Shown one piece after another: positions 26,979 to 35,695 of a DNA stretch of 64,000 bases. A model generated the notes under the pieces. That model was not told the DNA's origin, ran no database searches, and saw only the letters and a list, made by a program, of their open reading frames with translations. The first letter of the stretch is position 1. Each line of letters starts with the position of its first letter. Origin of the DNA: Methylomonas sp. EFPC3 (GTDB lineage: Bacteria; Pseudomonadota; Gammaproteobacteria; Methylococcales; Methylomonadaceae); NCBI RefSeq assembly GCF_029643245.1, contig NZ_CP116398.1:1922001-1986000 (forward strand), written 5' to 3'. The position numbers were made by a program, and so were the translations under genes.

Positions 26979-27830
26979 ATGCCCGCAAACCTCGCCGCTT
27001 CATCCGTTCCCGTTGCCACCTCAGAACCAGCAGCATGGGAGGCCGAGTTAAGGCTGGGCTTTAGCCAACGCGGCGACAAAACCGTCTTGGCTAACAGCGA
27101 GCACCGCGGGCCTTTGACCGTACAGCGCCCCTTCTACCCGGAAGGCGGCGTTTGCCACGTCTATCTGCTGCATCCGCCCGGCGGCGTGGTAGCCGGCGAT
27201 CAGTTGAGCATTACTGCCGCTGTCGACACCACAGCCCAAGTACTCATCACCACGCCCGCCGCCGGCAAGTTTTATCGCAGCGGCGGCGGCGAAGCGCAGC
27301 AAACCATCAATTTAACAATCGGCGAAAATGCCAGTCTGGAATGGTTGCCGCAGGAAACCATCGTTTACGAAGGTGCGCGGTTAAATTCCAACATGAATAT
27401 CGATCTGGCCGAACAAGCACGCTTTATCGGCTGGGAAATATTAGCCTTAGGCCGCCCCGCTGCCGGTGAAGGCTTCGACAACGGCGCCGCCAGCCTGAAC
27501 TGGCACATCAGCCGCGCCGGGCGTTTACTGTATATGGAGCGCTTGCGCCTGGATGCAGCAGCTTTTCAAGCCCGTTGGGGTTTGTTTGGGCATTCGGCAT
27601 GCGGGACGATGTTTGTTTATCCGGCTACTCCTTTGCAATTGGCGGCAGTGCAGGAATTGATTGGGGATGAGGCTAATCGCGGGGTGACCTTGATTGAGGG
27701 GTTGTTGATTTGTCGGGGATTGGATAGGCGGGCGGATTTGTTGAAGTCGTTTTTTGAAGCTGTTTGGGGATTGGTGCGGGGGGATGTTGTCGGGCGGGAG
27801 GTTTGTGCGCCGAGGATTTGGGCGACATGA
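26979..27830 (+). CDS. ureD: Urease accessory protein UreD (UreH)
   Basis: The 283-residue product matches UreD: AELRLGFSQRGDKTVLANSEHRGPLTVQRPFYPEG near the N-terminus (in shorter form LTVQRPFYPEGGVCHVYLLH), PGGVVAGDQLSI, LITTPAAGKFYRS and LEWLPQETIVYEGARL. UreD forms the scaffold with UreF and UreG for delivering nickel to apo-urease. The gene ends 5 bases before hairpin block 5, which separates it from ureABC by 3.4 kb. The last codons become visibly less GC-rich towards the insertion. Confidence 0.94.
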   Translation: MPANLAASSVPVATSEPAAWEAELRLGFSQRGDKTVLANSEHRGPLTVQRPFYPEGGVCHVYLLHPPGGVVAGDQLSITAAVDTTAQVLITTPAAGKFYRSGGGEAQQTINLTIGENASLEWLPQETIVYEGARLNSNMNIDLAEQARFIGWEILALGRPAAGEGFDNGAASLNWHISRAGRLLYMERLRLDAAAFQARWGLFGHSACGTMFVYPATPLQLAAVQELIGDEANRGVTLIEGLLICRGLDRRADLLKSFFEAVWGLVRGDVVGREVCAPRIWAT

Positions 27831-27834
27831 TTTT

Positions 27835-28106
27835 TGTGTCGCTAACGCGACGTATTTGTTTTGAAGTCGGGTCTCGGCCCGACAGCCGAGATACTTTTCT
27901 TTGCTTGTCCAAAGAAAAGTATCCAAAAGAAAAGACACCCCGATGCCGCTTTGATCCTGCGCGCCGAAGGGTTTGAACGGGGTTTTCGGAAGGGCTATCC
28001 CTAGCCCTCCGAAAACGCGATGCGTCCCTGCATCGCCCCTGCGGGCTGATCCGTCCAAACCCTCCGGTGCTCGGCGCGGCAAAAGGGGATTAACCCCGTC
28101 GCGCGT
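27835..28106 (+). repeat. Multi-hairpin block 5 (left member of pair C)
   Basis: It begins GTGTCGCTAACGCGACG and ends CCCCGTCGCGCG, allowing a CGCGACG/CGTCGCG closing stem. The third hairpin is ATACTTTTCTTTG/CAAAGAAAAGTAT and the eighth is GCGATGC/GCATCGC, both changed in sequence relative to block 3 but still paired. The enclosing stem CCGAAGGGTTTG/CAAACCCTCCGG has a few mismatches. It starts 5 bases after the ureD stop. Confidence 0.85.
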
Positions 28107-28152
28107 TGAATAGTTATTGGGTAAATTTGTATTTTGGGTTTCAAATTCTATT

Positions 28153-28200
28153 GTAGGATGCTGCCGACGAGAGGAGGCGCATCTGTCGCGAGCGATGCAC
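28153..28200 (+). repeat. REP-like element, family C, upstream of the KAP gene
   Basis: GTAGGATGCTGCCGACGAGAGG then AGGCGCATCTGTCGCGAGCG. It matches 16866-16905 and likewise sits just upstream of an A/T-rich cargo gene inside a hairpin pair. Nothing else is recognisable between block 5 and the KAP start. Confidence 0.7.
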
Positions 28201-28249
28201 TTCACTTTATTCAGCACCCATAAGCTTAAACAGTGATAGATAAACAGCT

Positions 28250-29554
28250 ATGAATTTAAAGTTTCAGAATCTTCAAATTGATCCCACCGATCCTTTCAGT
28301 AAAGATCTGTTAAACCGTAAACCAGAAATTGAAAACCTTTCTACTCTTATTTCTAATCTTAACTCACCTGCCGTATTGGCGATAGATTCACCATGGGGCA
28401 CGGGAAAAACCACATTCATAAAAATGTGGGAAGCTTTCTTACAGAACAATGGAATTGAATCGTTATATTTTAACGCTTGGGCAACCGATTTTTCGGAGGA
28501 CCCTTTAATTTCATTTCTAGGAGAAATGAACGATGGGCTTTCTAAATTGATCAGCTCTTCCGCTGAATCCAACGAAACTTGGGAACGTGCAAAAAATATT
28601 GGTACAACATTGGCAAAAAAAGGCATTCCAGCATTGATCAAAATCGCAACGGCTGGGGTTATCGACGCAGAAAAAATTATTGAAGACGAAGCCTCAAAAG
28701 TAATGGAAGCTTTAACAGGCGACATGTTAAATAACTATTTCAGGCAAAAGAGTGCCATCGCGGAATTTCATGAGGCATTAACCAAATTAATTGCCGAATC
28801 GAAGATAAAACCCATTGTTATCTTTGTCGATGAACTTGACCGTTGTCGACCTACATACTCAATATCTTTATTAGAAAGAATTAAGCATCTTTTCAACATT
28901 GAAGGCTTAGTTTTCGTACTTTCACTTGATAAATATCAACTCTGCCATTCGATTAGCGCTGTTTACGGCTACAACTTTGACTCGGAGTCGTATTTACGTC
29001 GTTTTTTTGACTTTGAATACCAGCTTAAAAGACCTGAAATTAAGGGATATGTGAAAGCGTTAGTTACAGTATTGGAATTAGATAAATTTCTTGAACCAAG
29101 AAAGAAATACGTAGGATTTCGTTATGATTTGGAACACCTCGAAATGGTGTTTTTGATGTTAGTTGAACGTCTAAATCTCCCTCCACGTGAAGTTGAGCAG
29201 CTTATTGCAAGCATTAATCTTGCCATACGCACTACCAAGGAGAATGAATATGTCTATCCAGCGTTATTGGTTTTTTTAGTAATAGCTAAAAACAAACGAC
29301 CCAAAGTATATCAACATTATATTTTGCCATCTGAAAATGAGAGAGCAATTATCGACTACTTGTATGAATTGATACCAGAACAATTACGGTACAAGAATTT
29401 CAGTTTCGAGTGTGCGCTTATTGAAGGATTTTTAATTGCGGCGAAGATAGATCGATACGAAAGGAGTGAGTGTGAAACATATAATACACACAGAAAAAAT
29501 CTGGCTGATGAAACTTGCACGTCCGACGCTCGAGGAGAGTCGTGGAGATCGTAA
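28250..29554 (+). CDS. KAP-family P-loop NTPase
   Basis: The 434-residue product has Walker A DSPWGTGKTTFIKMW near residue 50, the FNAWATDFSEDPL segment and Walker B KPIVIFVDELDRCRP near 200, a classic KAP NTPase pattern. No transmembrane insertion is obvious between the Walker motifs, although ALIKIATAGVIDAEKI is weakly hydrophobic. KAP NTPases are often carried on mobile elements and some act in phage exclusion (PifA) or occur in defence islands. The gene is much richer in A and T than the urease genes around it, which indicates transfer. It is cargo of hairpin pair C. Confidence 0.85.
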   Translation: MNLKFQNLQIDPTDPFSKDLLNRKPEIENLSTLISNLNSPAVLAIDSPWGTGKTTFIKMWEAFLQNNGIESLYFNAWATDFSEDPLISFLGEMNDGLSKLISSSAESNETWERAKNIGTTLAKKGIPALIKIATAGVIDAEKIIEDEASKVMEALTGDMLNNYFRQKSAIAEFHEALTKLIAESKIKPIVIFVDELDRCRPTYSISLLERIKHLFNIEGLVFVLSLDKYQLCHSISAVYGYNFDSESYLRRFFDFEYQLKRPEIKGYVKALVTVLELDKFLEPRKKYVGFRYDLEHLEMVFLMLVERLNLPPREVEQLIASINLAIRTTKENEYVYPALLVFLVIAKNKRPKVYQHYILPSENERAIIDYLYELIPEQLRYKNFSFECALIEGFLIAAKIDRYERSECETYNTHRKNLADETCTSDARGESWRS

Positions 29555-29575
29555 GTAAACCGAATTATAGCCCGC

Positions 29576-29605
29576 GTAGGTCCGATTAGCGAAGCGTAAT
29601 CGGAC
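29576..29605 (+). repeat. REP element, family B, left flank of the intact RAYT
   Basis: GTAGGTCCGATTAGCG then CGTAATCGGAC, pairing around GAAG. The exact inverted copy is at 30190-30220, so the two bracket the RAYT gene. Confidence 0.88.
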
Positions 29606-29654
29606 GAATGTTTAAACCTAACAAACACTCAAACTCTTAAAACACTAAAAAACC

Positions 29655-30185
29655 ATGCCCAATTACCGACGCGCTTTTATTCCGGGTGGCACCTGGTTTT
29701 TTACGGTGAATTTGTTGGTGAGAAAGAATAACGATTTGTTGCTCCGGGAAATCGATTTATTGCGAGACACGGTGCGGGCGGTGCGGAAGCGTTACTCCTT
29801 TCAAATTGATGCCTGGGTGGTATTACCGGAACATATGCACGCGGTTTGGACGTTGCCGCCGGGTGACGCGGATTTCAGCAAACGCTGGCGATTGATCAAA
29901 AGCGGATTTTCTCGGGCATTGCCAAAAACCGAGTACCGGTCGAATGTTCGAAAGATGGCTGGCGAACGTGGAATCTGGCAGCGACATTTTTGGGAACATT
30001 CGATACGCGACGAAACAGATTTTGAACGCCATGTTGATTATGTGCATATCAATCCGGTTAAACATGGGCATGTCGCCAAAGCCGTCGAGTGGCCGTATTC
30101 GAGTTTCCATCGATATGTGGAAAAGGGAATTTATCCGCCAAGTTGGGGTGGAAATTTGGATTTGGCGGTGGAAGGGGATGATTAA
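29655..30185 (+). CDS. REP-associated tyrosine transposase (RAYT), intact
   Basis: The 176-residue Y1_Tnp/HUH nuclease begins MPNYRRAFIPGGTWFFTVNL, has the metal-binding HUH-like motif in VLPEHMHAVWTLPPG, the IWQRHFWEHSIRDETDFERH segment and HVDYVHINPVKHGHV, with a tyrosine in WPYSSFHRYVEKG. RAYTs are single-copy IS200/IS605 relatives that cut and join single-stranded REP hairpins. Family B REPs flank it in inverted orientation. It shares most motifs with the disrupted RAYT at 15674. Confidence 0.93.
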   Translation: MPNYRRAFIPGGTWFFTVNLLVRKNNDLLLREIDLLRDTVRAVRKRYSFQIDAWVVLPEHMHAVWTLPPGDADFSKRWRLIKSGFSRALPKTEYRSNVRKMAGERGIWQRHFWEHSIRDETDFERHVDYVHINPVKHGHVAKAVEWPYSSFHRYVEKGIYPPSWGGNLDLAVEGDD

Positions 30186-30189
30186 CATG

Positions 30190-30220
30190 CGTCCGATTAC
30201 GCTTCGCTAATCGGACCTAC
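30190..30220 (-). repeat. REP element, family B, right flank of the intact RAYT
   Basis: GTCCGATTACG then CGCTAATCGGACCTAC, the reverse complement of 29576-29605. It starts 5 bases after the RAYT stop. Confidence 0.88.
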
Positions 30221-30249
30221 CGAGATTGATTTTGAACCTTTAATTTCGG

Positions 30250-30580
30250 GATGGTTTTGATCCCCTGATGCCGCGCCGAGCACCGAAGGGTTTGGACGGA
30301 CAAATCGGCAGGATAGCCGATTTGCATGCGCAGCACCCGAAGGGCGAGGTAAATGGATGTACCGAGTGAGCAGCCCGCAGGGGCGATGCAGGGATGCATC
30401 GCGTTTTCGGAGGGCCAAGGATGGCCCTTCCGAAAACCCCGTTCAAACCCTTCGGCGCGCAGGATCAAAGCGGCATGGGGCGGCCTTTCTTTTGGGTACT
30501 TTTCTTTGGCCGTCCAAAGAAAAGTACCTCGGCTGTCGGGCCGAGACCCGACATTTAAATAACCTTCGCGGCAGCGACAC
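30250..30580 (-). repeat. Multi-hairpin block 6 (right member of pair C)
   Basis: On the minus strand it begins GTGTCGCTGCCGCGAAGG and shares the architecture of block 5, with enclosing stem CCGAAGGGTTTG/CAAACCCTTCGG. About 75 extra bases, including an AAATCGGC/GCCGATTT hairpin, are inserted in the 3' half. It ends 10 bases from the end of yoeB. With block 5 it bounds a 2.75-kb segment holding the KAP and RAYT genes. Confidence 0.83.
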
Positions 30581-30589
30581 AAAACAACG

Positions 30590-30850
30590 TCAATACTCAT
30601 AATGAAACCGCAACTGCGCAATCAACAAGGTATCCCCGGCAACTTTATAAACGATTCGATGCTCGTCGTTAATTCGCCGCGACCAATAGCCGGACAAACC
30701 GTGTTGCAAAGGTTCCGGCTTACCGATGCCCTCGAAGGGCTGGCGCTGGATTTCTTTGATCAATTGGTTGATACGTTTGAGAATGGCCTTGTCGGTGGCT
30801 TGCCAGTAGAGATAGCTATCCCAGGCGTCGGAGGAAAAAGTGATTTTCAC
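30590..30850 (-). CDS. yoeB: YoeB-type toxin (ribosome-dependent mRNA interferase)
   Basis: The 86-residue product matches the Txe/YoeB family: [17 protein letters not shown] at the start, [20 protein letters not shown], and the catalytic C-terminus with [13 protein letters not shown] and RFHYEY. YoeB cleaves mRNA in the ribosomal A site. Its start overlaps the antitoxin stop by 4 bases. Both genes lie antisense to the urease operon, between ureD and ureA. Confidence 0.93.
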   Translation of the reverse strand: MKITFSSDAWDSYLYWQATDKAILKRINQLIKEIQRQPFEGIGKPEPLQHGLSGYWSRRINDEHRIVYKVAGDTLLIAQLRFHYEY

Positions 30851-31098
30851 TCGATTAATTCGCGCTCCGTGCCTTGGCCGGATTCCAGCTCGGCGATCGA
30901 TTCCAGCAAGCGGCGGGCGTTAGCTGGGGAACGTAGCAGGTAGGCGGTTTCCTCCATGGCTTGGTAGTCTTCCAGAGACAGCATTACCACCGGGGATTCG
31001 CTTTTGCGGGTGATGATGATGGGGGCATGGTCGGCGCAAACCTTGTCCATGGTTTTAGCCAAATTGGCGCGAGCGGCGCTGTAACTGATGGCGTCCAT
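30847..31098 (-). CDS. yefM: YefM-type antitoxin
   Basis: The 83-residue product begins [20 protein letters not shown] and includes [30 protein letters not shown] (in parts), the Phd/YefM pattern. It neutralises YoeB and represses its own operon by DNA binding through the N-terminal domain. I start it at ATG 31098 after an AGGAG ribosome site; this gives the length of E. coli YefM. An upstream in-frame start at 31170 lies beyond the operator and is rejected. Confidence 0.93.
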   Translation of the reverse strand: MDAISYSAARANLAKTMDKVCADHAPIIITRKSESPVVMLSLEDYQAMEETAYLLRSPANARRLLESIAELESGQGTERELIE

Positions 31099-31107
31099 TG
31101 ATGCTCC

Positions 31108-31130
31108 TGTTGTACAAAAAAGTGTACGAT
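31108..31130 (-). promoter_or_regulatory. YefM-YoeB operator with TGTACA half-sites
   Basis: TGTACA at 31111-31116 and TGTACG at 31123-31128 form an inverted repeat about 10 bases upstream of the yefM start. Known YefM-YoeB operators are built on TGTACA palindromes, so this is the likely autoregulation site. Confidence 0.7.
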
Positions 31131-31168
31131 AGCTTAACGTCGACGGTTGGCTACTGCAAATTGGAAAC

Positions 31169-31202
31169 ACGCGTGGGCACGATTAAACGTGCCCACCCTA
31201 CG
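31169..31202 (-). repeat. REP element, family A, upstream of ureA
   Basis: CGCGTGGGCAC and GTGCCCACCCTACG pair around GATTAAAC. It lies between the toxin-antitoxin operator and ureA. Confidence 0.85.
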
Positions 31203-31227
31203 AAAACGTCACATTAACGAAACGACT

Positions 31228-31530
31228 ATGCAATTAACCCCAAGAGAAAAAGACAAACTCCTCCTCTTCACTGCCGCCCTCCTCGCCGAGCGCCGCAAAG
31301 CCAGAGGTTTGAAACTCAACTACCCGGAAGCCGTGGCCTATATATCCGCCGCGATCATGGAAGGTGCTCGTGACGGTCAGACCGTGGCCGAGTTGATGGC
31401 TTATGGCCGGACGCTATTGAGCATCGACGACGTGATGGATGGCGTGGCGGAAATGATTCCCGACGTGCAGGTGGAGGCAACGTTTCCGGATGGCACCAAA
31501 TTGGTAACAGTGCATGACCCAATTGTATAG
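31228..31530 (+). CDS. ureA: Urease gamma subunit
   Basis: The 100-residue product begins [20 protein letters not shown] and ends VTVHDPI, the standard Ure[13 protein letters not shown] and [12 protein letters not shown] are family segments. I start it at ATG 31228 rather than 31147, which would read through a REP and add 27 unrelated residues. Urease is a nickel enzyme of gamma, beta and alpha subunits that hydrolyses urea to ammonia and carbon dioxide. ureB lies 129 bases downstream, with two REPs in between. Confidence 0.97.
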   Translation: MQLTPREKDKLLLFTAALLAERRKARGLKLNYPEAVAYISAAIMEGARDGQTVAELMAYGRTLLSIDDVMDGVAEMIPDVQVEATFPDGTKLVTVHDPIV

Positions 31531-31534
31531 TCAT

Positions 31535-31568
31535 CGCGTGGGCACAAAAAGCACGTGCCCACCCTACG
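31535..31568 (-). repeat. REP element, family A, between ureA and ureB
   Basis: CGCGTGGGCAC and GTGCCCACCCTACG pair around AAAAAGCAC. It is inverted relative to the copy at 31602-31634. Confidence 0.85.
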
Positions 31569-31601
31569 AAAATCTGTCAGAAAGCAAAGAAAATCCAACA
31601 T

Positions 31602-31634
31602 GTAGGGTGGACACGATTTATCGTGCCCACGCGG
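31602..31634 (+). repeat. REP element, family A, between ureA and ureB
   Basis: GTAGGGTGGACAC...GTGCCCACGCGG with one mismatch in the stem. With 31535-31568 it forms an inverted REP pair within the ureAB mRNA. Confidence 0.82.
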
Positions 31635-31659
31635 AAAACCAAATTTAACAGGAGCCCCC

Positions 31660-31973
31660 ATGATCCCCGGAGAAATCTTCCCCGCCGCTGGCGACATCGA
31701 ACTCAACGCCGGCCGCGCCACGGTCAAAGTCCTGGTCGCCAATAGCGGCGACCGGCCGATTCAGGTCGGCTCTCATTATCATTTTTACGAAACCAACCCG
31801 GCTTTGCATTTCGACCGTAGCGTGGCCTTGGGATTTCGGCTGGACATTCCGGCCGGCACCGCCGTGCGTTTCGAGCCAGGCCAACAGCGCGAGGTGCAGT
31901 TGGTGGCGTTTGCCGGCGAACGTAAAGTCTATGGCTTTCGCGGCGAAGTGATGGGCCCGTTGGAGAAAAGCGC

Positions 31974-31977
<4 letters not shown>
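31660..31977 (+). CDS. ureB: Urease beta subunit
   Basis: The 105-residue product begins [19 protein letters not shown] and includes [14 protein letters not shown] and [14 protein letters not shown], typical UreB. It follows a GGAG ribosome site and overlaps ureC by 4 bases. Confidence 0.97.
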
Positions 31978-33677
<1,700 letters not shown>

Positions 33678-33743
33678 TGCGGACTGGTTCCTAAGCTCCG
33701 GCTTGGGAATCGAAGTGCTCGAAAGCTCTAGCTTTCATTAATG

Positions 33744-33769
33744 TTGTGTCGCTGCCGCGACACAACAAA
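33744..33769. repeat. Perfect palindrome TGTTGTGTCGC-TGCC-GCGACACAACA
   Basis: An 11-base-pair perfect stem with a TGCC loop, 66 bases after ureC. Its halves match the outer ends of the multi-hairpin blocks (TTTTGTGTCGCTACC on the left, GCGACACAAAAC on the right). It therefore looks like two block termini joined with no block between them. Confidence 0.75.
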
Positions 33770-33800
33770 ACCAAAAGAAATCAAATAATCCAAAAGCCAT

Positions 33801-33853
33801 CGTGTTGGGTTACGGCTATCGCCTTTTATGCCCTTCGGGTAAACCCAACCTAC
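33801..33853 (-). repeat. REP element, family B variant, between ureC and ureE
   Basis: GTTGGGTTACGG and ACCCAACCTAC form the outer stem on the minus strand, with extra central sequence containing CCCTTCGGG. It resembles the copy at 23031-23060. Confidence 0.7.
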
Positions 33854-33866
33854 ATAAAATAAAACA

Positions 33867-34298
33867 ATGCTAAAACTCACCGAAACCACCAACACCGAAG
33901 ACCAGCCCGACGACACCCTGACCCTGCCTTACGACGCCCGCCAAAAATCTCGCCAACCGGCGACTACCAAAGGCGGCATCCAAGTCGGCGTATTTTTACC
34001 CAGGGGCCAAACCCTGAAACACGGCGCAATCCTGACCAACGGCCAAGGCTTCAAAGTACGCGTCGATGCCGCTCCGGAACAACTGTCGGTCGTCAAATGC
34101 AGCGACCCACTGTTGTTTGCCCGCGCCTGCTACCATCTCGGCAACCGCCACATCGCCCTGCAAATTCTGCCGGACGAACTGCGCTTTCTGACCGACCACG
34201 TGTTGGATCAAATGTTGGTCGGTTTGGGCTTGACCGTCGAGCATCACACCCTGCCGTTCGAACCGGAAGCCGGCGCGTACCACAGCCATGGTCACTAA
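33867..34298 (+). CDS. ureE: Urease accessory protein UreE (nickel metallochaperone)
   Basis: The 143-residue product includes [18 protein letters not shown] (in part), [30 protein letters not shown] and [15 protein letters not shown]. UreE binds nickel and delivers it to the UreDFG-urease complex; the conserved dimer-interface histidine is probably that of [16 protein letters not shown]. The C-terminal histidine tail is short (HSHGH) compared with Klebsiella. It overlaps ureF by 11 bases. Confidence 0.94.
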   Translation: MLKLTETTNTEDQPDDTLTLPYDARQKSRQPATTKGGIQVGVFLPRGQTLKHGAILTNGQGFKVRVDAAPEQLSVVKCSDPLLFARACYHLGNRHIALQILPDELRFLTDHVLDQMLVGLGLTVEHHTLPFEPEAGAYHSHGH

Positions 34299-34962
34299 TC
34301 TGTCGTTGCTGCGGCTGTTACAACTGGTCAGCCCCAGTTTGCCGATTGGCATGTACAGCTATTCGCAGGGGCTGGAAACGGCGGTGCAGGACGGTTGGGT
34401 GACCAACGCCGAGCAAACCGGCGACTGGCTGCGCGGTTTGCTGCACAACGCTTTGGGCAAGGTCGATGCGCCGCTGCTGGCGCGGTTGTACGATGCCTGG
34501 CAAGCTGGCGATATGCAAGCCGTCGAGCATTGGAGCCAGACTCTCAATGCCTATCGGGAAACCGCCGAATTGCGCGCCGAGGACAAGCAGACCGGCCAAG
34601 CCTTGGCGCGTTTGTTGGTCAATCTGGAGATGCCGGAAGCGCAGGCTTGGCAGAAACGGCCGGACGCGACGCTGGCGACTTTGTTCGGCTTGGCGGCGGT
34701 GCGCTGGCAAATCGACAAGGCCGACGCGGTGAGCGGTTACCTGTGGGGCTGGTTGGAAAACCAGGTGCTGGGCGCGATCAAATTGGTGCCATTGGGGCAA
34801 GTCGCCGGGCAGCAATTATTACAGCGTCTGGCCGGCGAATTGCCGGCTTTGGTTGGGCAAACCCTGGCCATGACCGACGACCAGATCGGCGGCAGTTGTT
34901 TCGGGCTGGCCCTGGCCAGCAGCCGGCATGAGATGCAGTATTCGCGGCTGTTCCGATCGTGA
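34288..34962 (+). CDS. ureF: Urease accessory protein UreF
   Basis: The 224-residue product begins with [27 protein letters not shown], the UreF signature ([16 protein letters not shown]). It links UreD and UreG in the nickel-insertion complex. The ATG at 34288 lies inside the ureE end. An 88-base gap with a CCTCGAT/ATCGAGG hairpin and a CCGGATG/CATCCGG hairpin separates it from ureG. Confidence 0.94.
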   Translation: MVTNLSLLRLLQLVSPSLPIGMYSYSQGLETAVQDGWVTNAEQTGDWLRGLLHNALGKVDAPLLARLYDAWQAGDMQAVEHWSQTLNAYRETAELRAEDKQTGQALARLLVNLEMPEAQAWQKRPDATLATLFGLAAVRWQIDKADAVSGYLWGWLENQVLGAIKLVPLGQVAGQQLLQRLAGELPALVGQTLAMTDDQIGGSCFGLALASSRHEMQYSRLFRS

Positions 34963-35050
34963 AATAACAATAATGCCTCGATGCAGCGCAAGCGCAATCG
35001 AGGTTTGAGCAACCTTAACCCCGGATGGCATCCGGACTACTGGAGAAAAC

Positions 35051-35668
35051 ATGAACGACAAACACGTATTGAGAATCGGCGTCGGCGGCCCGGTAGGCTC
35101 CGGCAAAACCGCGCTGGTGGATGCCTTGTGTAAACGCATGCGCGACGATTACCAAATCGGCGTCGTCACCAACGACATTTACACCCGCGAAGACCAGCAG
35201 TTTTTGATCCGTAGCCAGGCCTTGCCGGAAGAGCGAATTCTGGGCGTGGAAACCGGCGGCTGCCCGCATACCGCGATCCGGGAGGACGCATCGATGAATC
35301 TGGCGGCGGTGGACGAGTTGTGCGAGCGTTTCCCGGAACTGGACTTTGTGTTGGTGGAAAGCGGCGGCGACAATCTCAGCGCCACCTTCAGCCCGGAACT
35401 GGCCGATCTGACGCTTTACGTGATCGACGTTTCGGCCGGCGACAAGATTCCGCGCAAGGGCGGCCCCGGCATCACCAAATCGGATTTGCTGGTGATTAAC
35501 AAGATCGACTTGGCACCTTACGTCGGCGCGTCGCTGGACGTGATGGACCGGGATGCGAAAAAGATGCGCGGCGAGCGGCCGTTCGTGTTCAGCAACATCA
35601 AAACCGGCCACGGCCTGGAGCGGATTATCGACTTCATCGTCCGCCAAGGCATGCTGGCCGCAGCCTGA
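35051..35668 (+). CDS. ureG: Urease accessory protein UreG (SIMIBI GTPase)
   Basis: The 205-residue GTPase has P-loop [17 protein letters not shown] near residues 10-26, the [15 protein letters not shown] metal-binding motif with Cys and His, LVESGGDNL and the guanine-specificity motif INKID. GTP hydrolysis by UreG drives nickel transfer into urease. A TGGAG ribosome site precedes the start. It closes the urease cluster. Confidence 0.97.
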   Translation: MNDKHVLRIGVGGPVGSGKTALVDALCKRMRDDYQIGVVTNDIYTREDQQFLIRSQALPEERILGVETGGCPHTAIREDASMNLAAVDELCERFPELDFVLVESGGDNLSATFSPELADLTLYVIDVSAGDKIPRKGGPGITKSDLLVINKIDLAPYVGASLDVMDRDAKKMRGERPFVFSNIKTGHGLERIIDFIVRQGMLAAA

Positions 35669-35695
35669 GCCGGCGCAAACCCAGGTTAAACCGCC

